DNA of 64,000 nucleotides, taken from Xanthostigma xanthostigma. Lineage: Eukaryota; Arthropoda; Insecta; Raphidioptera; Raphidiidae. Positions 56,527-64,000 of the stretch are shown one piece after another. The stretch covers positions 38,038,001 through 38,102,000 of the forward strand of contig OY754466.1 in assembly GCA_963575645.1 (NCBI GenBank), read 5' to 3'. The notes beneath the pieces were generated by a model that was not told the origin of the DNA, searched no databases, and worked only from the letters and a program-made list of their open reading frames with translations. The position numbers and the translations under genes are program-made. The first letter of the stretch is position 1, and each line of letters opens with the position of its first letter.

Positions 56527-56999
56527 TTGTTAACAAACCGTATAATTTATCTGCTGTTATGAAATGCAGATCCATTATCGTGCGTTCAGTTATACTTTGG
56601 CTTGGATGAGTCGGTAATAATTATATGACACAAAAAATATCCGTGCAAAACGAACAAATAACGATGTATTATCTGAAAAATTGCTTTAAAAAGTCGATAA
56701 TTTATGACATTTTTATTAGATATCTTGATTTTAAGTCTTAATTTCCACGGTTTATAAAACAAAAGCCATCTGGCAGATGTAGCTTTCGCTGGAACAGCCG
56801 AAAAAAATGTTGAACGCACACTACTCTCTGACGTCACGCGAGAAGAGTGAAATGCGTACAAGCCGACGCCGATCGTGCTTCTCTATCGGTTATACTGCGC
56901 TCTCGCTTGCACGCACAGGGTCAGGCGGAACGTTACGGCGTTACACTTTTTCCTGCGTGCAGCTGGTGTTTTCATCAATTTATAAGACGTTATCACGTC
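56312..56999 (-). mobile_element. T-tract-inserting element, third copy (different interior)
   Basis: Reverse orientation: it ends 'acgttatcacgtc' at 56999 before AAAAAA and starts 'attggttgtctgtaaagtcg' after AAAA. Only about 150 bp at one end and about 75 bp at the other match 23645-24281; the middle is unrelated and includes a (TA)n run at 56495-56519. Confidence 0.65.
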
Positions 57000-57591
57000 A
57001 AAAAATTCCAAAATCCCAGTGGGTCCATGCACCTCTCACAGTATCCACAAAATTTAATAGCTTATAATGGCGCATAAGCTTATTTTCTTAGTGTAACCAA
57101 AACAAAACTATGCTGTGACGTCAATGTGGAGTATTAATGTTGTCGCAGATAATGATGAGTTTCATAATACTTGTAGGTTAAACTCACAAATACGTTAGAA
57201 TGTGACCGTTATCTATAACAGCACAAATACAAATATCTGCAGAATTTATAGTAGATATTACTGCAAATCTTAATGATTCGACGTCAAAGCAATGAATTAT
57301 CTTCTAATATCTTTGTTAGTTTAAAATTTACATATAATTTCCACTGAAACTCAGCATTAGTCGAATTGTTGTTTATATAAAAAAATATTCCATTGTCATC
57401 GTTAAAGCACATATCTGTGGACAAAAATCAATACTGCTTATGTAGAAATGTAAATAGATTTTTTAACGTTATACCTCCACTGAAACTGCTCTCAAAAAGT
57501 ATTTTTTTAGCTGTGGTTAAGCGCTTTAAAATATTTGGACACTACTTAAAAAAAAATACATGCAGGAACGGTCTAATGCCATATAGGCAAG
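57000..57591. other. Spacer without supported gene
   Basis: Nothing recognised; the ORF at 57393-57716 runs into the fold-back element and is not called. Confidence 0.45.
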
Positions 57592-58600
57592 ACGGCGAGG
57601 AGTTTTGGGTGTATTTTTCGGGCACAGGCGAGATTATTGTTGGAATCGCTTCGTTTTTTGGTGTAGTTCAACCCCCTAAGTTTGCTTACAAATTGTTGGT
57701 GTGCTTGATTTTATAAATGACAATTATTGACGAAAATAGTGCTTTTTTCTCTATTTCCTTTAATATCTCTGTTCCTCTTGACTTTTAGTATAGCATATGC
57801 ATTGAGAAAGTTGTTCCTTATGAAATTTCCTAAAAAATGAGCACTGACAGTATCAACTTTAGTATCCCGTTGGAATTTTTGGAAAAAATTAATTCTAACC
57901 GATTTTATAACGATTGAATATTGGAAAAGTTATATGGTTTTATACTTTTATACGTTTGTCTAAAATTGGTATCGCTAAAGAAATCGTTATAAAATCGGTT
58001 AGAATTATTTTTTTCCAAAAATTCCAACGGGATACTAAAGTTGAATGGATTTGTGATTTTTCTGGCTTGGTCCGACCAGCGAAACCCGTTTATGAAAAAA
58101 ATGGCGCAATTTGAAATTAAGGAAACAAAAAAAGTGATCGTTAATTACTCGAGAAGTAATTGACCGATGACGCTAAAATTATTCATGCATGTTTGGGTCA
58201 ACATACACATAATTTTTTGAAAATTTTCAGCCATCTATGTGCGGTCATTTTTTAGTAAAAAAATAGTGAAAAAAACGTGTTTTTTTAACATTCGGGGCTA
58301 TTTGCAAGTTAACAATTGCACTTAGCGACCTCTGTCAGTGCTCATTTTTTAGGAAATTTCATAAGGAACAACTTTCTTAATGCATATGCTATACTAAAAG
58401 TCAAGACGAACGGAGATATTAAAGGAAATAGAGAAAAAAGCACTATTTTCGTCAATAATTGTCAATTATAAAATCAAGCACACCAACAAGTTGTAAGCAA
58501 ACTTAGAGGGTTGAACTACACCCTAAAACGAAGCGATTCCAACAATAATCTCGCCTGTGCCCGAATAATACACTTTTTAATGTTTTCACCTCCTCGCCGT
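57592..58600. mobile_element. 'acggcgaggag' fold-back element, most complete copy
   Basis: Begins 'acggcgaggag' and ends 'ctcctcgccgt'. The arms match over 'gggcacaggcgagattattg' and 'gaaatttcctaaaaaatga', then the left arm skips about 250 bp that the right arm retains ('ctcgagaagtaattgaccga' and more). The centre is itself an inverted repeat around 'ggttttatacttttatac'. Half copies at 34056-34720 and 42890-43594. Confidence 0.75.
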
Positions 58601-58789
58601 TAGCATAATATTCAAAGTCCGAGCTTCCTGTCGTGTAGAAAAGAGGTGTCAAACTGATTTTTCTAAAGGGTCAGTGCCCAGCTGTAATATCGAGAGTGTG
58701 TTAGCGGGCCAGACTTATGGAGAAATATGTGTGGTTACAAGGTCATTGTAAAATCAGATTTTCTGACGATGCTTTCTGCAATCGAGCAT

Positions 58790-59319
58790 AAAGGACCAAG
58801 CATAAACCTTATGGGATTTGGTTATCGGTTAAATTGATCGAAAATGGTTGTATTTTAAATTTTAAAGGTCACTAAGAAAAAGTGTCCCTGGGCGCATAGC
58901 CTAAAAATCAATAGATTTTTAGCTACAGATATATTATGTTTAGCAACATTTTATATATTATATCCATTGAATTCACAAACATGTTCCATGTACAACTTTT
59001 GTGCTTTTTTTTAGAAATAGAAAAATAGTCGAAAACTAGGTAATGTTGAAATTACTCTGTATAAAATAATAACGCCATATTCGGATTCAGCGCACTCGAA
59101 AACATATTTCTAGAGCTCAGGATTTTTTAAGATTGTGAATTCAATGGATATCCCTATATCTAAAATCTCGCTAAACATATCTGTAGCTAAAAATATATTG
59201 GTTTTTAGACTATGCGTCCATGGACACTTTTTCTTAGTGACCTTTAAACTATAAAATAAAATCATTTTCCATCAATTTAATCGAGAACCAAATCCCATAA
59301 GGTTTGTTCGGGGTCCTTT
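58790..59319. mobile_element. Fold-back element with ~185-bp arms
   Basis: Left 'aaaggacc … aaccttatgggatttggtt' faces right 'aaccaaatcccataaggttt … ggtccttt'. Inner blocks 'actaagaaaaagtgtcc' and 'ggacactttttcttagt' are complementary. The arms run in to 'gaattcacaa'/'ttgtgaattc'. Loop about 150 bp. A piece resembling its left flank ('ttttctgcagtccagcataa') recurs at 61510-61530. Confidence 0.75.
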
Positions 59320-59338
59320 AAAACATAAATGGTTTTGA

Positions 59339-59580
59339 AATAAAATTGTCGACCAATTTTTCTCAGACCATATATTGACAAAAATAATTCAAACTTTCAA
59401 TCTTGCGTGCAATCTATTAAGTAATGAATAACTTAATACTAATTAATTTTTATATTTTTTAGATATTTCTGAAGAAGCTCCAAATCCGGATCGAAACGTC
59501 ATCTTGTGTTATATTGATTTGTATTTTTATTATTTTTTGTCAATATATGGTCTGAGAAAAATTGGTCGACACTTTTATTT
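59339..59580. repeat. ~50-bp inverted repeat around a hammerhead-like motif
   Basis: 59339-59388 and 59529-59580 are near-perfect inverted copies, including 'ttgtcgaccaatttttctca'. Between them at 59469-59500 is 'ctgaagaagctcc … cgaaacgtc', recalling the CUGAnGA…GAAA core of hammerhead ribozymes in Penelope-like elements. The core has A where canonical CUGAUGA has U. No ORF. Confidence 0.4.
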
Positions 59581-59589
59581 ACTTGAAGA

Positions 59590-60358
59590 GTTCTATTCAG
59601 ACGTTAATCAAAGATTTGTATAAATGGTTTTGCCTTTTGACCATAAATATAAAATCTGTTGTAGTTTGTGGATGAATCGTCTCGCAGGTGTCATTTAATA
59701 GTTCCAGGTAAACTGACTGATGTTTTATATATTTCGTATTAGTTTTAACTCATTTTAATATCTGTAATGCAATATTTAAAACAAAATGTTCATTACTAGA
59801 CATTAATCTGAAAATGTTTATATTTAAAAAATATTATCGGCTGACATCGCAACGGTAAATAGACACAAAAAACATCAGTATTCTCAGGTGTGGAACACGT
59901 TGACACTGTTTATCTTCATTAATTTCTTTGCACAATAATAAGATTTATTTCTTATTTTCTTGTTTTTGTTTGTTCCAAAATTAAAAATAAATATTTAGAA
60001 GCTTGTAATAGTCGAGATTATATAGACTAATGTATATGACGTTTACATGACTCTCCTTGCAGTATCAGCCGATTTGCATCGATTATTATAAAACAAAAAT
60101 AATACTTTATTGCTAGGTTGCAGAAACCATTGTTAATAAATTTTATTTGGCAACGACATTATGACCATACATATTTCTTCATAAGAAAAGCATTCTATAA
60201 ATTCAACTCGAAAAATAATAATTTGATCGATTGAAATTAAACTATATTTATATAAAACTGTGTATACACGTATTTAATTTTCACTTCAAAACTTGTTTTG
60301 CGCATTTAAATCAAAATTTAGCTTGAAATGTGATCTTTTTCTCTGTATAGACCAGTGT
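59590..60358. other. Spacer without supported gene
   Basis: A+T-rich, nothing recognised. Confidence 0.45.
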
Positions 60359-60366
60359 GTCAGTAC

Positions 60367-60912
60367 TAGTGATGTGCCGGATCGTTAAAATTGTATATCC
60401 GCGGATACGGATCTGAATACGGATATTTGGTTTCAAGATCCGCGGATACGGATACGGATCTTAACTTTCTTAGAGTACGCGGCGCTAAATATTGCACATC
60501 GACCTTTGGAAAGAGACTATTTGTTATGGGAAAAAGTTATTGACCTCTTTAAGAGTTAACTCTCATGCATAACAGATTGTCTCTTTCCAAAGATCGATGT
60601 GCAATATCTCATTATATAGTTTTTTAGTACCTTTGAGTTATGTACTATTGGTATGGTACTCACTACGACAAATGTTTGCAATATAAAGGTACCAAATAGG
60701 TACGATTTAAAAAAAAAAAAAAATCTGAATGGAATTTAACAGTTTTCATTATTATCTAATCACCTATATATATAAAATTTCATCTATGAATTGAAAATTA
60801 ACAAGGTAAAAGATCCGTACAAGATCCGCCAAAAAGTAACTGATACGGATACGGATCTTTTTTCTCCCTCGGATATCCGCGGATACGGGTACGGATATCC
60901 GGCACATCACTA
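60367..60912 (-). mobile_element. MITE derived from the 52842-55568 element
   Basis: Same ends ('tagtgatgtgccggatc' and 'ccggcacatcacta') and a perfect 8-bp TSD 'gtcagtac' (60359-60366 and 60913-60920). In reverse orientation it keeps about 140 bp from one end of the parent and about 370 bp from the other, with the gene deleted. 546 bp. Confidence 0.85.
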
Positions 60913-60963
60913 GTCAGTACAGTCTATTATTCCACATGGCAGGAATTTTCACAACGGCATTAA

Positions 60964-61421
60964 AGGCCGCTGCACCCGAGGCTAGAAACGCTGCTAGATT
61001 TGCCTATTAGTTTTCAAGCGCTGGTTTTCTTGATTGCTGTTATCATGTGCTCGCTTCACACGAGACGTCTATTCAAGTAAGTTTTGTGAATAAATCTGGT
61101 GCGCGCGCAGTGACAGTTCAAATGTAAACACAGAAGTAAAACGTGTCTGTTGTCTGACTGAGCAGAATGACGCCATGTTGGTTTGTGGGCGTTTTTTCAA
61201 GTCGCCCACGTGACAAGATACTGTTTCCTGATTAGTTCTTGCTCATACCTAGCAGCGGACCTAGCAAGGAAAATAGTCCCTGTTTTAATTTTAAAACCTA
61301 TCTTGTGAGCTAGCAGGCGAGCCCGCAGTGACGTTATTTCCAGCATCGTCGCCAGCCTGCCGACCAGCAGATATCCCAGTAGTGTTTGTAGCAGCGTTTC
61401 TAGCCTCGTGTACAGCGGCCT
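60964..61421. mobile_element. Harbinger-like MITE, complete
   Basis: 33-bp TIRs begin 'aggccgctgcacccgaggct' and differ from the other end at two positions. TAA is present on both sides (60961-60963 and 61422-61424). 458 bp, no transposase. Partial relatives at 4657-4710 and 7433-7617. The 91-codon reverse ORF over it is not considered real. Confidence 0.8.
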
Positions 61422-61424
61422 TAA

Positions 61425-62797
61425 GACATTAGACTGCTCCTGCATGTACAAAAACCGTAATTGTATGATCATAATCTGATGTCAATATCAATTCAGATTT
61501 TTTGACAGTATTTTCTGCAGTCCAGCATAAGTAGTATAAAAAATTCTTGTGCCACGACACTCGGAGGATGTGTGTCCTCTTACACAATACTTAAAGATTA
61601 TACACTAAAATCAGGAAAAACGTCACTTTTGTTTCATACAAAAATAGCTCTCGTTCGAGTGAAGATTGCCTAATGTAGTATGTGAAATTAGTTGCGAAAA
61701 TATTTTATTATGAGAATGATTACTTGTTCGGATATATCATTTTAGAGTTAATTATAACTCATTCGCCGCGATAGTGAAAGTTTCGAAGTTGAGTTCCTAC
61801 AGTGACATTGTTTGAAGTTCATATTTCTTATATTGCATTGTCACTGTAATAATGTGTTTCATACACAACAATAGTTGAAGGAGTATAATCTTCTATCTAT
61901 CAACAACAATGGCAAACCATATGTGCTATAAATTTGTTTATTATGACCTTACGTTCTGTTTCTGTAATTTTAAATTTTTATATTAGTAGAATTTAGTTTA
62001 TCAATTATATACTACAGAAGTGAAATTTACTTATGCAATATCTGATCTGGAACGCCAGTTTGCTATGTGGTTAAAGCTATACAGTACCCGAAATGCGGTT
62101 TAAAGTTCGACCTGCGACAGAATTTTACACGATTGATTTTTCGTTGTTATGGTTACACCGCTAGCGTTAAATATTTAACGCGGTAAACGGTCGGAACTCG
62201 CATGAAAAAGTTGCACTTCAATAGAAGCGGATAGAAAATTATCTCTGAATCAGTAACCATTTATTTTTATATCAACACAGTAAGTAACTATGCATAATTA
62301 ATATACAATTACTGGGCATAATAGTGAAATATCTAGTATAGGTACGTAGGTATATATGCAATGCAGTATTACTAATCTACTTCATTTACTCAGGTACAAA
62401 TGTATGTACTTTTGTAGGTATACATAACTTGCATTATTTATTTTACAGGAAATTCAAAATCAATAATTTGCTGAAATAAAACCAACAACGATAATTTAAA
62501 ACGAGAACTTAATATACATTTATGTTTCCGTTTAATTGAGGTTAATTATATTGGTTTAATTTTTAATATATTATTATATTGTCTTCTAAAACTTATGGAA
62601 TTGAGAAAGGTCAATAATTTAAGAGCACCCAAAAGTGAGCATTATTATCCTTCTTAAGGAGGTTGATGCGTTACAGTCCCAATCAAAGGTAAGTCGAATT
62701 CTAAATGGGAATTTTTCCATAATAGTTTTTTACAAAAGGTTATAAGTCGATGATACCAATAAATTATTGTCATAAAGGCATAAATAAATATTTTTTG
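61425..62797. other. Spacer without supported gene
   Basis: A+T-rich; 61495-61530 resembles 58750-58790. No ORF, RNA or complete element recognised. Confidence 0.45.
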
Positions 62798-63372
62798 GAC
62801 GTGATAACGTCTTATAAATTGATGAATCACCAATCTTATAAATTGATGAAACACCGGCTGCATGCACGAAAAAGTGTAACGTTCCTAACGTTCCGCCTGA
62901 CCCTGTGCGTGCTTTTCTCGAAAACAGCCCTAACGATTTGGATGAAATTTACTGAAAAGGGATTTTGGGGGGCAAAAAATCGTTTTAGCTAAGTCTCATC
63001 TCTCGAAAAAATCGTTTTCATACAAATTTTATCATTATAAAAATCAATTTTTTGACGTATGAAAATACTTAAATATTGTAAGTAGGTTTTGGAATTTTAT
63101 ATAAACAATGAAACAATTGTTTTCAAAATATTATGACAATTAATCTTTGAGACTTAAAATAAATACGAAAGAAAGAAAGTTAAAAAAAAAACAATTATTA
63201 TTATAGGTGGTGAGTAATTTTAATAAATAAAATAAACCTAAAGTTGAAGCGAAAGATGCAATATCATAGATTCGAATTATTATAATTATTATATGTAGAA
63301 TTTAGGTTATGTATTACGGAATACGTTATCACGTAAAACTATCGTCTGTAAACCGACTTTACAGACAACCAA
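62798..63372 (+). mobile_element. T-tract-inserting element, fourth copy
   Basis: Begins 'gacgtgataacgtcttataa' after TTTTTTG and ends 'gactttacagacaaccaa' before TTTTTTTT. The first ~120 bp and last ~75 bp match 23645-24281; the middle differs. No ORF. Confidence 0.7.
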
Positions 63373-63419
63373 TTTTTTTTTAATATTAATTACTTATTTC
63401 AGTATTTTACTTAACATAA

Positions 63420-63499
63420 AAGGTAAACATTAATTTAGAAACGCATGATGGAGGCTAGGTCTAGCCTCCATCATGTGTTTCTAAATCAATGTTTACCTT
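63420..63499. repeat. 80-bp near-perfect hairpin
   Basis: Two 39-bp arms around GT: left ends 'catgatggaggctag', right begins 'ctagcctccatcatg'. Only two mismatches (both G·U-compatible in RNA on one strand). Could be a tiny fold-back MITE or a small-RNA precursor. No TSD seen. Confidence 0.7.
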
Positions 63500-64000
63500 A
63501 TGTCTCTATAGTTTACCTGTCAAAAACCTCCCTTATGGCAGTTCGGCGCATTTTTCACCAGAAGTCTCACCATTCCTTTGGGTTCCGAATTAATATAAAA
63601 TGCATAGTTGCGTAGTTTCCGCCGAGCATCTACGAATCGACGCACCACTTTTTTAATGGATGGTACATTAGAGTGACATTAGTCGAACACGTTAACATAA
63701 TTTAACAGATTCGTGTCTGTCTTCTGAAAGGTTATGTATCTCTGTTTCTTCGTACTGTTAGCAGAGTTTTATAAATGGTAACTACGGTAATTGGTAACAT
63801 CTATTGTTTTCCTTGCCCCTCGTTCCAAGTCCGGTAATACATCAATCACTGTGTCCCAGTTTTTATGCAATTGAGACTAAAAACTATATAGTAACACGGT
63901 ACAAATATGTCTAACAGATTTTTGAATTTAAAAAAAAATAGAAAGTATCAAAACATAATACCTACCATTCATGTATATTTTTTGGTTTGGGAGATATAGC
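63500..64000. other. Window end, nothing recognised
   Basis: No credible ORF or repeat boundary. Confidence 0.4.

Overview
The window looks like repeat-dense, A+T-rich nuclear DNA of an insect, most probably a moth or butterfly. Several repeat types that I know from Lepidoptera support this. They include Helitron-like elements that start TC, end CTAG and sit between A and T; LINE-type tails ending in GACA or TATC tetranucleotides followed by an 'acggaaccct' end; and tRNA-derived SINE-like modules. I find no convincing host protein-coding gene. Every protein signal with recognisable motifs belongs to a mobile element.

Layout. 1-1.5 kb: an old interspersed element broken by a Helitron-like insertion. 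1.9-7.5 kb: a 2776-bp segment present twice in direct tandem. 7.6-11.0 kb: four hAT-like miniature elements with 8-bp target-site duplications (TSDs), one nested in another. 11.5-16.8 kb: a complete, apparently intact Ty3/gypsy-type LTR retrotransposon on the minus strand with 487-bp LTRs, gag, and pol reached by a -1 frameshift. 17-26.5 kb: Helitron-like elements, an ~84-bp minisatellite split by an insertion, and a Helitron with internal tandem hairpins. 27-38 kb: fold-back (long inverted repeat) elements, tRNA-derived modules, a Tigger/pogo-like fragment and another Helitron. 38.5-42.9 kb: a second LTR element with 1464-bp LTRs and only decayed gag and protease fragments, so it is non-autonomous. 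42.9-52 kb: more hAT-like miniature elements, including one with a 75-bp palindromic insert whose empty site is visible in a sister copy, plus two fold-back elements. 52.8-55.6 kb: the most unusual unit, a 2.7-kb element with hAT-like ends and a perfect 8-bp TSD. It carries a frameshifted gene for a protein with a GQNKN motif and no hAT transposase that I can recognise. A 546-bp deletion derivative lies at 60.4 kb. 56-64 kb: further members of the families above and a near-perfect 80-bp hairpin.

How the parts relate. The first LTR element is the only apparently autonomous element here. The second LTR element would depend on proteins supplied in trans. The 52.8-kb element and its 60.4-kb derivative form a parent and MITE pair. 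Nesting gives relative ages: Helitron into old element at 1 kb, hAT into hAT at 9.5 kb, fold-back inside hAT at 29 kb, 75-bp MITE into hAT at 44.9 kb. All protein-family and clade names are from memory and unverified; repeat boundaries and TSDs were read directly from the sequence.
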